From Halomonas sp. S3-1-1 (GTDB lineage Bacteria > Pseudomonadota > Gammaproteobacteria > Pseudomonadales > Halomonadaceae): 64,000 nucleotides of DNA. Below the pieces are notes generated by a model. The model ran no database searches. It was not told the DNA's origin and worked only from the letters and a program-made list of their open reading frames with translations. The DNA lies in assembly GCF_023757625.1 (NCBI RefSeq), contig NZ_JALGBZ010000004.1:248001-312000 (forward strand), given 5' to 3'. This document shows, piece after piece, positions 39,071-47,650 of this stretch (its first letter is position 1; each line of letters starts with the position of its first letter). The translations under genes were made by a program, and so were the position numbers.

Positions 39071-41818
39071 TCAATCCGGCAGGCTTTCAAGGCGATGGCG
39101 CTGCCAATCGCTGTCCGGCTCGTTGAGACGTAGTACGGCATCGATCACCTGCTCGTCCATGTTGTAGCGGCTGGTGAACCCCAAATGCTTCATCAGCGCG
39201 CGCATCGGGTGATTATCCATCATGATTTTGCCGATCATTTCGATGGTGCCCACGCTCTGGCAATAGCTGATCATTTTTTCCATCAATAGCTTACCGATTC
39301 CCAACCCTTGCAGATCGTCACGTACGATGATCGAGAACTCAGTACGCAGGTTATCGGCGTCGTTGTAGACCCGCACCACCCCCAGCATCTCCTTGCTACC
39401 GTCGTCGTGCTGGTGCTCGGCGATGAACGCCATCTGACGGTCGTAGTTGATGTGCGAAAGGATCGAGAGATCCCGCTGGGACAGGTTCGACTTGTTGTGG
39501 AAGTAGCGAAACCGAATGCTCTCCTCGGAAAGCCGGGTGTGAAAGCGGGTAATCAGCGGCGCATCCTCGGCACGAATCGGGCGCACTTCGACCTGCCAAC
39601 CGTTTTTAAGCGTGACCCACTCACGAAGCTCTTCCGGATAGGGCATGATCGCAAAGCGCGCCGGTGGGCCGAGATCCATGGCGAAATCCACCGCGAGCAG
39701 CCCATCGCGGTTCAACAAAAGCGGGTTGAGCTCGAGCCCGCGCAGATCCACCAGATCCGAGGCCATCTGCGAAAGCTTCACCAGCAGCTGGCAAAGTCGC
39801 TCTATGTCGCGCTCCGCCTCTCCAGAGTGCTCGCGAATCAGCGAGGCGGCGTGGGTGCGACCCACCATGTCCGCGGCCAGGCTCATGTTCAGCGGCGGCA
39901 GCGCCACCTGGCGATCTGCCAGCACATTCACCTTGTAGCCGCCGATCCCAAACACGATCAAGGGGCCGAACACCGGGTCGCGAGTGATGCCGGCGCAGAT
40001 CTGCATCGAGTGCTTGCCGCGCTGCATTGGCTGCAGGCAGTACTCGCGAATGGTGTATTCGGGAAACTTTTCCTGCACCTTGTCGCCCAAGCGCTGAACG
40101 CCGTCGGCGACCTGGCTTGGGGTGTCCAGATCCTGCAGCAGCCCGGCAGAGATCTTGTGCGGGTGGCGGCGGTAACGGTACGGGTGGCAGTTGCCATCGT
40201 GCACCACCTTGAGTGCCTTGGGCCCGACGAAGTGCCCCTGCTCCTTGAGCGCATCGCTCGGTTTTTGCAAATAGACGCTCGGCGCGGTGGGGATTCCGTA
40301 GGCCTCGAGCACTTTTGCGGTTTCCGAGTGAGTGAGCGCGTAGCGTCGCTGCTCTTTGGCTATCGCGATTAGCTCTCGGCAAGCTTGGCGGTCCGCGGGA
40401 CGGGTATTGAAGGTCAAACTCGGCGGAATCTCATGCAAAAGCGCCTGTACCCGCTGGTAGTCGACCATGTGCATGAACGCCTTGACCGCTTTTTCCGGCG
40501 AAATATAGGTGGGAATACCCGCCGCACTACACGTGCTGCGCGCCTTCGAGGCCTCTTTTAGGCCCATCCAACTGGTCAACAGATTGCGCCGAAAGCGCTT
40601 GCGGTTATCGATCAGCGCCTGAGCGGTTTCGACCGAGGGTGCCAGGCGGGTAGGTGCATGTACGACCAGTACCGCGTCAACGTTGGGGTCGGCGGTAACG
40701 ATCTCCAGCGCCTCGACGAAACGCGTGGGCGTCGCGTTGCCGCCCAGGTCCACCGGGTTCTCGCCGGGCTTGCTTCGGTCCACCTTGCGCTCGGTAAGCT
40801 GCGTCTGCGTGGCGTCGCTGAAAACGGCGAGCTTGCCGCCGGCACTAATGAGTTTGTCGATCGCCAGCATCGCCGGACCCAGGCCGTTGGAGACCACTGC
40901 CAAGCGGTCGCCGCGCAGAGGGCGCATGCGTGAAAGCGTCTCTAGCGCATCGAACAGCTCATCGGAATCATTGACACGCACGACGCCGGCGCGAGCAAAG
41001 GCGGCGTCGAAGACCACGTCGCGGTTAGCAATGCCCGGCGTTGGTGCCATGCCGGAAAGGTCTGATTCCGGCGTACGTCCGCTTTTGATCGCCAGCACCA
41101 GGCGATTGCGCGAGGCGTCGCGCACCGAGGTCATGAAGTGCTGGGCATCCTTGATGCGCTCCAGGTGAAGCAGAATCGCCTGGGCCGGCGAGAACTGGTT
41201 CACGTAGTCGATCAAATCCGGCAGCAGTACATCGACGCTGTCGCCGACGGTGATCAGGTGAGAAAAGCCCACGTCGCGCCCCGCCGCCCAGTCAATCATC
41301 GCATTGGCAAGCATGCCGGACTGCCCCAGATACGCCACCCGCCCGGGCTTGACCGGCTGGCTGGCGTAGGAGGCGTTGAGCTTTTTGCTGGGAACGATCA
41401 ACCCCATGCACTCCGGGCCCAGCACACGAATGCCGGACTCGCGAGCAGCCTGAAGCATCTGCTCGCGAATCGAGCCCTGGCTGCCCTGCTCGCGGTCCAG
41501 ATACGCCCCACCCGAGAGCACCAGCGCCGCCCGCACGCCTTTTTTGCCCAGCGCCTGAATCAGCGCTGGCGCGCCTTCCACCGGCGAGCAGATCACCGCA
41601 AGCCCAGGCGGCGCCGGCAGCTCATTGATGCTGGCAAAGCACGGCACGCCGAAAACCTCGTCGTAGCCTTTTAAATTGACCGCCCAAAGTTTACCTTTGA
41701 ACCCACCCTCCTGGAGGTTGCCGAGCACCAACCCGCCCAAGGACTCTGGCTTTCCAGAGGCGCCAAAAACGGCGATCGTTTGCGGCTCGAAAAAGTGATG
41801 TAAAAAGCGGGTGCTCAC
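39071..41818 (-). CDS. Acyl-CoA synthetase (NDP-forming)-GNAT fusion, Pat-type protein acetyltransferase
   Basis: A 915-residue fusion. The CoA-binding Rossmann domain (about 1-130, IAVFGASGKPESLGG) and succinyl-CoA-ligase-like domains (about 145-470) come first, then an ATP-grasp domain (about 500-720) and a C-terminal GNAT domain (about 755-900, including QGLGIGKLLMEKMI as the acetyl-CoA loop). This is the layout of the lysine acetyltransferase Pat/PatZ (YfiQ), which acetylates metabolic enzymes such as acetyl-CoA synthetase. The start is a GTG at 41818 with GGAG upstream; no ATG fits. It is divergent from a histone-deacetylase-family gene, a plausible antagonist. Confidence 0.88.
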   Translation of the reverse strand: MSTRFLHHFFEPQTIAVFGASGKPESLGGLVLGNLQEGGFKGKLWAVNLKGYDEVFGVPCFASINELPAPPGLAVICSPVEGAPALIQALGKKGVRAALVLSGGAYLDREQGSQGSIREQMLQAARESGIRVLGPECMGLIVPSKKLNASYASQPVKPGRVAYLGQSGMLANAMIDWAAGRDVGFSHLITVGDSVDVLLPDLIDYVNQFSPAQAILLHLERIKDAQHFMTSVRDASRNRLVLAIKSGRTPESDLSGMAPTPGIANRDVVFDAAFARAGVVRVNDSDELFDALETLSRMRPLRGDRLAVVSNGLGPAMLAIDKLISAGGKLAVFSDATQTQLTERKVDRSKPGENPVDLGGNATPTRFVEALEIVTADPNVDAVLVVHAPTRLAPSVETAQALIDNRKRFRRNLLTSWMGLKEASKARSTCSAAGIPTYISPEKAVKAFMHMVDYQRVQALLHEIPPSLTFNTRPADRQACRELIAIAKEQRRYALTHSETAKVLEAYGIPTAPSVYLQKPSDALKEQGHFVGPKALKVVHDGNCHPYRYRRHPHKISAGLLQDLDTPSQVADGVQRLGDKVQEKFPEYTIREYCLQPMQRGKHSMQICAGITRDPVFGPLIVFGIGGYKVNVLADRQVALPPLNMSLAADMVGRTHAASLIREHSGEAERDIERLCQLLVKLSQMASDLVDLRGLELNPLLLNRDGLLAVDFAMDLGPPARFAIMPYPEELREWVTLKNGWQVEVRPIRAEDAPLITRFHTRLSEESIRFRYFHNKSNLSQRDLSILSHINYDRQMAFIAEHQHDDGSKEMLGVVRVYNDADNLRTEFSIIVRDDLQGLGIGKLLMEKMISYCQSVGTIEMIGKIMMDNHPMRALMKHLGFTSRYNMDEQVIDAVLRLNEPDSDWQRHRLESLPD

Positions 41819-41917
41819 GAACGCATCTCCTGGGAGTATTTCATGTACGACTTATGATCAGTGTCGCGCACGCACTCATAGCGATTAAGGTAGCCTGACA
41901 TTGAATGGAGCGCCTGC

Positions 41918-42871
41918 ATGATTACCGCCTACCTTACCCATCCCGACTGCGTCTTGCACCATATGGGCCCGGACCACCCGGAAAGTCCCGCGCGGCTCGA
42001 GGCCATACGGGCGCGCCTGTCGCTGGACGGCCTCTTGCAGCAAACCATGCAGGGCGAGGCCAGGGAAGTCGAGCCGGTAGCGCTCGAGCGGGTTCACGCA
42101 AAGCGCCATCTCGAATCGCTCGCGCGCTGCCTCCCGGAGCAGGGGCTCACAGCGCTCGATAGCGATACGCTGATGAACCCGGATACGCTCAGAGCGGCCC
42201 GGGTAGCGGCGGGCGCGGTGGTCAAGGGCATTGATCAGGTGTTCAAGCGCCAGGCCGACAACGTGTTCTGCGCCGTGCGCCCGCCGGGCCACCACGCCGA
42301 GGCCGCCGAAGCGATGGGGTTTTGTTTTTACAACAACGTCGCCGTTGGCGCAGCCCATGCCCGCGAGCATTACGGTGCCCATCGCGTCGCGATTCTCGAT
42401 TTCGACGTTCACCAGTGCAACGGCACCATCGACATCTTCAAAAATGATCCCAACGTGTTGATCTGCACAAGCTACCAGTTCCCGTTCTACCCCTGGCGCT
42501 ATCTCAAAAGCGAGTGGCCGAACGTGCTGAATACGCCGCTCGAGGCGGGTACGGGCAGTACCGGCTTTAGATCGGCAGTCGAGCAGCAGTGGCTGCCCGC
42601 GCTTCACGACTTCAAGCCGGATCTGGTGCTGCTCTCCACCGGCTTCGATGCCCACCGCGACGACCCCATGGGAGAGCTCGAGCTGGAGGACGAGGATTAC
42701 TACTGGATAACCTGCCAGGCCATGGAGATTGCAAAGCGTTATGCTGAAAACCGCTTGGTGTCGGTCCTCGAGGGCGGCTACAACCCGAAATCACTAGCCA
42801 GCGGCTGCAGCGCGCACCTCAAGGCGCTACTGGGGCTGCCTCTCGAGGCCACACCCGGCGCCGGCGCATAA
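41918..42871 (+). CDS. Histone deacetylase family protein
   Basis: A 317-residue class II-like HDAC/AcuC fold. It has HPESPARLEAI at the N terminus, the catalytic His pair in RPPGHHAEAAEAMGFCFYNNVAV, zinc ligands in ILDFDVHQCNGT (Asp and His) and LSTGFDAHRDDPMG, and a C-terminal LEGGYN with the active-site Tyr. The HH pair after DV in many relatives is HQ here, but the zinc-binding His is kept. It probably removes acyl groups from lysines or polyamines. It lies divergent from the Pat-type acetyltransferase with 99 bases between starts. GGAG precedes the ATG. Confidence 0.88.
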   Translation: MITAYLTHPDCVLHHMGPDHPESPARLEAIRARLSLDGLLQQTMQGEAREVEPVALERVHAKRHLESLARCLPEQGLTALDSDTLMNPDTLRAARVAAGAVVKGIDQVFKRQADNVFCAVRPPGHHAEAAEAMGFCFYNNVAVGAAHAREHYGAHRVAILDFDVHQCNGTIDIFKNDPNVLICTSYQFPFYPWRYLKSEWPNVLNTPLEAGTGSTGFRSAVEQQWLPALHDFKPDLVLLSTGFDAHRDDPMGELELEDEDYYWITCQAMEIAKRYAENRLVSVLEGGYNPKSLASGCSAHLKALLGLPLEATPGAGA

Positions 42872-42957
42872 GCGCCGGGTGAAACGGCATAAAGAGCAAT
42901 CGTGATAACATGGCGCCTTAACCAGAGTAACGACAGACAACAGGACGGCGCTGATTC

Positions 42958-43590
42958 ATGACCGAGACGTATGACGAGCACGCGGCCTTAAGGATCGCTT
43001 CGGGGCGCAAGGAGTTCGTCGAGCCGCTGCGACTTGGCGCCAGGCTCAAGGAGATTCGCCTGGCCAATACCTGGACGCTCGAGGATGTCAGCCGACGCAC
43101 GGGCATCGCCCGCTCGACGCTATCAAAAATCGAGAATGACCAGGTCTCACCGACCTTTAGCGTCGTTCAGAAACTCACCTCCGGGCTTGCCATCGACCTG
43201 CCCCAGCTGTTCACCCCGCCCAAGCGCGAACACTACACCATGGGCCGGCGCGATTTAACGCCCAAAGGCAAGGGCCAGCTTCACCCTACCCCAACCTATG
43301 AACACGAGCTTTTGGGCCACCAGCTGGCGCAAAAGCGCATGATCCCCTTCAAGACGGTCGTGCGGGCGCGCAGTTTCGAAGCCTACCAGCAGTGGGTACG
43401 CCACGACGGCGAAGAGTTTTTGATGGTGCTGGAAGGCGACATACTGCTCTACAGCGAGTTCTACGCCCCTCAGGCGCTGTCCGAGGGCGATAGCATCTAC
43501 TTCGATAGCGACATGGGCCACGCGCTGATATCGACCAGCGTCGAGGATGCAGTGGTGCTGTCCGTATGCACGCGAGGCGATTTGATTTAG
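42958..43590 (+). CDS. XRE-family regulator with cupin domain
   Basis: A 210-residue regulator. An XRE-type helix-turn-helix (about residues 25-85, LKEIRLANTWTLEDVSRRTG, STLSKIENDQVSPTF) is followed by a C-terminal cupin (about 130-205, DGEEFLMVLEGDILLYSEFYAPQAL, GDSIYFDSDMGHALIS). Such proteins sense small molecules and control catabolic, polyamine or stress genes. The ligand and targets cannot be read from sequence. It is preceded by about 86 bases after the HDAC-family gene and converges on tusE with a six-base gap. Confidence 0.85.
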   Translation: MTETYDEHAALRIASGRKEFVEPLRLGARLKEIRLANTWTLEDVSRRTGIARSTLSKIENDQVSPTFSVVQKLTSGLAIDLPQLFTPPKREHYTMGRRDLTPKGKGQLHPTPTYEHELLGHQLAQKRMIPFKTVVRARSFEAYQQWVRHDGEEFLMVLEGDILLYSEFYAPQALSEGDSIYFDSDMGHALISTSVEDAVVLSVCTRGDLI

Positions 43591-43596
43591 CCAGCT

Positions 43597-43947
43597 TCAA
43601 AGGCAGTTGGTCGGCTTGGGCAGCCCTGCCAAGCGCGCCACGCGCCGCGCCGGGCTTTCCGGAAACAGCGACATCAGATAAAGCGAGTTGCCCTTCTCTT
43701 CCCCCAGCGCTTGGCGTGTGGCTTTGACCAGCGGCCGCATGGCCGGCGCCATTTCAAAACGAGCATAAAACTCTCGGACGACTGCGATGATTTCCCAATG
43801 TGCTGGCGTCAGGACCAAGCCCTCATCATTGGCCAGCGCCTCAGCTACCTCATTGTTCCATAACGTTTGATCAACCAAATATCCTTCAGGATCTAATTTG
43901 ATAGTGCCGTTAGCACCAAGATAACGGTATAAATTTTCATCTTTCAT
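43597..43947 (-). CDS. tusE: Sulfurtransferase TusE (DsrC family)
   Basis: A DsrC/TusE-family protein of 116 residues. It accepts sulfur from TusBCD and passes it to MnmA for 2-thiouridine in tRNA. The C-terminal arm GLPKPTNCL carries the conserved penultimate Cys115. The core has DPEGYLVDQTLWNNEVAEALA and LTPAHWEIIAVVREFY. The ATG lies one base after the tusB stop (TAATATG). It is the last gene of the yccA-tusDCBE cluster. Confidence 0.94.
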   Translation of the reverse strand: MKDENLYRYLGANGTIKLDPEGYLVDQTLWNNEVAEALANDEGLVLTPAHWEIIAVVREFYARFEMAPAMRPLVKATRQALGEEKGNSLYLMSLFPESPARRVARLAGLPKPTNCL

Positions 43948-43948
43948 A

Positions 43949-44236
43949 TTAGTACCAGGTCACACTTCGTTCATGGCGCTCGGATAGCGCTAAGAATCCC
44001 GCCATGTCCACCATGGATAACGCTTGATTTTCGGCGATTGCAAAAAGCCCTCGTGATACCAGGTCTTCCTGAAGTAAATACAACCGGCCTTTAAACTGCT
44101 CGAACCCGGCCCATTCGGGCTTGAGGCACGCTTGAACGGCTTTTTCGATCAGCACGACTTCGTCGCTTTCGGCTACCACGCGCAGCATCTGCGTAGCGCA
44201 ACTCGCATCGACCTGCTGATTTAAAATATGCAGCAT
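43949..44236 (-). CDS. tusB: Sulfur relay protein TusB (DsrH family)
   Basis: A 95-residue DsrH/TusB protein beginning MLHILNQ, with the family region EVVLIEKAVQACL. It is a subunit of the TusBCD hexamer that relays persulfide in tRNA 2-thiolation. It has AAGGAGG just ahead of the start, lies 25 bases after tusC, and its stop abuts the tusE start. No catalytic Cys is expected in this subunit. Confidence 0.9.
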   Translation of the reverse strand: MLHILNQQVDASCATQMLRVVAESDEVVLIEKAVQACLKPEWAGFEQFKGRLYLLQEDLVSRGLFAIAENQALSMVDMAGFLALSERHERSVTWY

Positions 44237-44261
44237 GCGCCCTCCTTAACATCGACAACCA

Positions 44262-44627
44262 TTAGAAATGAAGCACGTCTCTCGAACACTGATAGAGCGC
44301 TGCCATCTCGTCCTGCGTGATGACCCGCGCAGCCTCGATGAGCTGCGAAGCGTCGAGGCCGTGCTCCGCAAGGCTACTTTCGGGCACCAGCAGCGCTTCG
44401 ATGTCGTACATTTCGAGCATCTTTAGCGTGGGCAGAACGGCCTTCTGCCCCGGCGCGCCAGCCTGCTGCGCCTTCACCAGCGCCAGCGCGCCGTCACCTG
44501 CGAATAAAAGCGTAACCGGCTCGCCGAATGCCGCCGCGACCAGCGCCACGTCGAGCCCTTCCCTAAGCGCGTTGGACGCAAAGGGGGCGCTTGTCAGCGT
44601 GATTAGGCGGGCGGAGTGCTCGGTCAT
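44262..44627 (-). CDS. tusC: Sulfur relay protein TusC (DsrF family)
   Basis: A 121-residue DsrE/F-fold protein with the pattern APFASNALREGLDVALVAAAFGEPVTLLF. It is the TusC subunit of the TusBCD complex. Gene order tusD-tusC-tusB-tusE supports the call. GAGG lies seven bases ahead of the start, and the gap to tusD is about 50 bases. Confidence 0.92.
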   Translation of the reverse strand: MTEHSARLITLTSAPFASNALREGLDVALVAAAFGEPVTLLFAGDGALALVKAQQAGAPGQKAVLPTLKMLEMYDIEALLVPESSLAEHGLDASQLIEAARVITQDEMAALYQCSRDVLHF

Positions 44628-44675
44628 CTTGTGCCTCGGGTGGAGAGTTGGGAAAACAGGTTCGGGGTTTGAGCG

Positions 44676-45065
44676 TCAGGCGAAGGTAATGAATCGGTCG
44701 CAGCTTTTTTGCAGCGTTAAAAGCTGGCCCAGCCCCGTGAGCTCGAATGGCGCTTCCAGACTGTGCTGGGTCAGGCCATGCCGTTTGGCCTCGGCATGGT
44801 CGAGCACGCCACGGCGAAGCGCCGCCGCCACGCAAACGTCCAAGGTAGTGGCGTGGTCGCGATGAAGCGACGCCCAGGCTTCTCGTAAATTAAGCTCGTC
44901 CTGGGGTGGGCTCATCAGCGACGAGGCGTTGTGCACGCCGTCCTGATAGAAAAACACGCCGGTAAGCGTATGGCCCGCACCGATCACGGCGTGAGCAAAG
45001 CGCAGCGCCGAATGCGGGGCCGGGCTCGTATAGGGCGCGCCTGTCACCAGTAGTCCGTATTTCAT
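44676..45065 (-). CDS. tusD: Sulfurtransferase TusD (DsrE family)
   Basis: A 129-residue DsrE-family protein. The sulfur-carrying cysteine is Cys78 in TTLDVCVAAALRRGV, the same number as in E. coli TusD. It has the N-terminal YGLLVTGAPYTSPAPHSALRFAHAVI and FFYQDGVHNAS. It receives persulfide from TusA and passes it to TusE for tRNA wobble-uridine thiolation. It is first of the tus genes and separated from the upstream yccA-type gene by a terminator. Confidence 0.94.
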   Translation of the reverse strand: MKYGLLVTGAPYTSPAPHSALRFAHAVIGAGHTLTGVFFYQDGVHNASSLMSPPQDELNLREAWASLHRDHATTLDVCVAAALRRGVLDHAEAKRHGLTQHSLEAPFELTGLGQLLTLQKSCDRFITFA

Positions 45066-45124
45066 GGCTTAAACTTCATGCCCCTGACTCCAACACATGT
45101 TCGTTGCGGGCATGAACCGCCCAT

Positions 45125-45158
45125 AAAAAAACAGACCCTACCGAAGTAGGGTCTGTTT
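45125..45158 (-). terminator. Terminator of the YccA-type gene
   Basis: A 13-base stem AAACAGACCCTAC / GTAGGGTCTGTTT with a four-base loop. On the minus strand it runs into seven T residues. It lies between the yccA-type gene and tusD. Confidence 0.9.
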
Positions 45159-45180
45159 GGGTAGCGGGTCGACTAAAAAA

Positions 45181-45861
45181 TCAGTCGTTGCTCATAATAC
45201 CAAGGATAGAGAGAAGGCTTACGAACAGGTTGTAGATGGAGACGTAAAGGGTGATCGTCGCCAGAATGTAGTTGGTTTCGCCCGCACGGTGAACGATCTC
45301 GCTGGTCTGGTACAAAATCGACGCTGAAGCGAACAGTACGAAACCGGCAGAGACCATCAGCGATAGCGCCGGAATCTGGAAGATCAAACCAGCCACCATA
45401 GCGAGGACCAGCACGATGGCACCCGCCATTAAGAAGTTACCAAGGAAGCTGAAGTCCTTTTTGGTCATCAGTGCGACGGCGGAAAGGCCGATGAAAGTCA
45501 GGCCGGTCATGGCCAGCGCGTTCATGATTAGCGCACCGCCGTTGGGCAGCGTCAGATAAGCCGAGATGATCGGCCCAAGCGTGAAGCCCATGAAGCCCGT
45601 GAACGCAAAGGTGGCCAGTAGCCCCGCGGCGGAGTTAGCGGTTTTATGGACCAGAAACATCAGCCCGTAAGCGCCGATGAAGAAAACGAAGATGTTCATT
45701 TGCTGCACGCCGAGCGCGACAGAGGCGCCAGCGGTAACTGCCGAGAACAGCAGCGTCATGGCCAAGAGTGCGTAGGTGTTACGCAATACCTTATTGGCTC
45801 TAGCGCCGCTAACCGCCTGATCCTGCTGCGGTCGTACGGTGTGCGAATCGTTGAACGCCAT
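45181..45861 (-). CDS. yccA: Bax inhibitor-1/YccA family membrane protein
   Basis: A 226-residue protein with seven hydrophobic helices and the BI-1 family pattern (VLRNTYALLAMTLLFSAV at the start, and the C-terminal IYNLFVSLLSILG with its aspartate-containing tail). YccA interacts with the FtsH protease in E. coli; the family can form pH-gated calcium leak channels. The ATG at 45861 is chosen for its GGGAG site; a longer frame from 45900 lacks homology. Neighbouring tusDCBE reproduces the Pseudomonas arrangement. Confidence 0.9.
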   Translation of the reverse strand: MAFNDSHTVRPQQDQAVSGARANKVLRNTYALLAMTLLFSAVTAGASVALGVQQMNIFVFFIGAYGLMFLVHKTANSAAGLLATFAFTGFMGFTLGPIISAYLTLPNGGALIMNALAMTGLTFIGLSAVALMTKKDFSFLGNFLMAGAIVLVLAMVAGLIFQIPALSLMVSAGFVLFASASILYQTSEIVHRAGETNYILATITLYVSIYNLFVSLLSILGIMSND

Positions 45862-46065
45862 GGTTATAAACTCCCTGGTAGTCGTACTAACAACGGACAA
45901 GCATGCCGGTACGTAGTTCCCGGTGCAAGCCCTTCAAATTTAAAAAAAGCTCGTCGTTGGACGGTGGTTCAACGCAATGAGTCTATGCTGACTTTACAGA
46001 TATAACATCACCTCGAATAAATGCGAGTTTATTCGTTCTATTTACACCCGGTAAAAGGAGTCACC

Positions 46066-46836
46066 ATGACGCTATCCACCCGCTCTATTCTGACGCTTAA
46101 CGCGCTGGCTGCCGCCACTCTTTTGAGCAGCCAGGCATTTGGCTTTGACCCTCAAGGGGAAGACGTAACCTATCAGGTTGATGACGAAAGCTTCGAAGGC
46201 TATTTCGTCGAAGCTCAGGGCGAATCCAAAGGCAGCGTGCTGATCGTCCATGATTGGGACGGTGTCGATGACTACGAGCGTGAACGCGCCGATATGCTTG
46301 CCGAACAGGGCTACGACGCTTTCGCGGTGGATCTTTTCGGTCAGGGTAACCGCCCCCTGGAAGTGGAAGCGAAGCAGGCTGCTACCAGCGCTCTGTACGA
46401 AGACCGTGAACGTATGCGTGAGCTGACGCTGGCAGGCTTGATGCAGGCACGCGAGCAGGGTGCGGCAACTGAAACCGTCATCATGGGCTACTGTTTTGGC
46501 GGGACCGTGGCGCTTGAAATGGCGCGCTCGGGAGAGGCCGATGGCATCGCCGCCTACACGAGCTTCCACGGTGGCCTTGAAACGCCCGAAGGTCAGTCCT
46601 ACTCGAGCGATACGCCGCCGATTTTCATCGCTCACGGCGGTGCTGACGAAATGGTGAGCCTGGAGGATGTCGCCGATCTCGCCTCACAGCTCGAAGAAGC
46701 AAATATCACCTACGAAGTCGGCATCTACTCCGGCGCCCCTCACGCCTTTAGCGTTTTTGGTAGCGACCGATACGATGAACGGGCCGATCAGCGCTCCTGG
46801 GCCACCTTTCAAACGTGGCTCGAAGAAATGCTGTGA
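46066..46836 (+). CDS. Secreted dienelactone hydrolase family protein
   Basis: An alpha/beta hydrolase of 256 residues with a signal peptide (hydrophobic to about residue 24, SSQAFG). It has the dienelactone hydrolase nucleophile motif GYCFGG with Cys143 in place of Ser, and the His in GAPHAFSVFG; the Asp comes from FIAHGGADEMVSLED. Substrates of such periplasmic members are unknown. The ATG at 46066 follows AAGGAG (46055-46060). It is monocistronic, with a hairpin after it. Confidence 0.85.
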   Translation: MTLSTRSILTLNALAAATLLSSQAFGFDPQGEDVTYQVDDESFEGYFVEAQGESKGSVLIVHDWDGVDDYERERADMLAEQGYDAFAVDLFGQGNRPLEVEAKQAATSALYEDRERMRELTLAGLMQAREQGAATETVIMGYCFGGTVALEMARSGEADGIAAYTSFHGGLETPEGQSYSSDTPPIFIAHGGADEMVSLEDVADLASQLEEANITYEVGIYSGAPHAFSVFGSDRYDERADQRSWATFQTWLEEML

Positions 46837-46871
46837 GCCGATCGCGTTAAAAAAGACCTCGTCACTTCTGA

Positions 46872-46907
46872 CCGCCCCTTTCCCAGGACTCAAAGGGGCG
46901 GGATTTT
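46872..46907 (+). terminator. Terminator of the dienelactone hydrolase gene
   Basis: Ten-base perfect stem CCGCCCCTTT / AAAGGGGCGG, followed by GATTTT. The T tract is short, so termination may be partial. Confidence 0.7.
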
Positions 46908-47083
46908 CAGCTTTCGACTTCCCGCAAATCCTCGATTTCGACGCCGTCGGGCAGGTCTTCCGCTTCGGCCGGCATCCAGACAGGATGTAGATCGCTATCC
47001 TCGCGGCCGTCTTCCAGTGTTTGTCCGGGAATGCGGTAAACAATGCGTTCGCGCTTAACGTCCCAAGCGTAGATTTTATCCAT
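46907..47083 (-). CDS. Small acidic protein of unknown function
   Basis: A 58-residue protein, MDKIYAWDVKRERIVYRIPG at the start and very acidic in its second half (many Asp/Glu). AAGGAGG precedes the ATG at 47083; the in-frame upstream ATG lacks such support. No domain is recognised. It is divergent from the small lipoprotein gene and convergent with the dienelactone hydrolase. Confidence 0.65.
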   Translation of the reverse strand: MDKIYAWDVKRERIVYRIPGQTLEDGREDSDLHPVWMPAEAEDLPDGVEIEDLREVES

Positions 47084-47184
47084 CGGTCCTCCTTGAGGGT
47101 TTGAATCGTTATAGCCCATGCCCAAGTGATGGCATGGCTGCTATCATCGCACAGTGTTAAACACGTCAATGTCAGGAGAAGTTT

Positions 47185-47358
47185 ATGAAGTCCATGTTCG
47201 CTTTGGGTTTGGTTGCCATCATGCTGGTAAGCGCAGGTTGCGCCTCTGGCGCTAGCTCTTCGCGCTCGGCAGAGTGTCGTAAACAGGCAGAACAGCTGGG
47301 TGATACCATGCACTATGGCGACTGCCTACGCGGCTCACGTACCGAGGCGACCTACTAG
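47185..47358 (+). CDS. Small lipoprotein
   Basis: A 57-residue protein with a lipoprotein signal ending SAGC (Cys18), a short Ser-rich spacer and a 35-residue mature tail with two cysteines. AGGAG (47174-47178) lies six bases ahead of the ATG. It ends in front of a strong terminator, which supports expression. I recognise no family. Confidence 0.7.
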   Translation: MKSMFALGLVAIMLVSAGCASGASSSRSAECRKQAEQLGDTMHYGDCLRGSRTEATY

Positions 47359-47386
47359 GCTACTCATCGAAACGCCTTGACCTCAT

Positions 47387-47420
47387 AAAAAAACGGTTCA
47401 GCTTAGGCTGAACCGTTTTT
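47387..47420. terminator. Bidirectional terminator between two small genes
   Basis: Perfect stem AAACGGTTCAGC (47391-47402) / GCTGAACCGTTT (47407-47418) with A and T runs on either side. It serves the small lipoprotein gene and the convergent zinc-ribbon gene. Confidence 0.9.
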
Positions 47421-47422
47421 GT

Positions 47423-47650
47423 TTAATCGTCTGTATCGGCCTTATGAGAGGCTTCTCTCAGCGTTTTTTCGAGCATGTGCTGACCGCCATCTTCTTCGTT
47501 GCTGTCATCGACCAGAAAACTTGATCGACGTCCTTTAGGTTTGATATCGGCGCCGCAGCTATCGCAATTTTCCGGATCTTCCGGGGCTCCCTTGGGTTCA
47601 GAGGGGTCATACTCCTTGCCACACTGCTCGCACTTCTCAAGATGCTTCAT
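47423..47650 (-). CDS. Small zinc-ribbon-like protein
   Basis: A 75-residue acidic protein. CEQCGKEYDP and CDSCGADI form two CxxC pairs, about 20 residues apart, of a zinc ribbon. The second half is disordered and rich in Asp/Glu/Ser. It has its own terminator. It may be a zinc-binding regulatory or scaffold protein, but its role is unknown. Confidence 0.7.
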   Translation of the reverse strand: MKHLEKCEQCGKEYDPSEPKGAPEDPENCDSCGADIKPKGRRSSFLVDDSNEEDGGQHMLEKTLREASHKADTDD

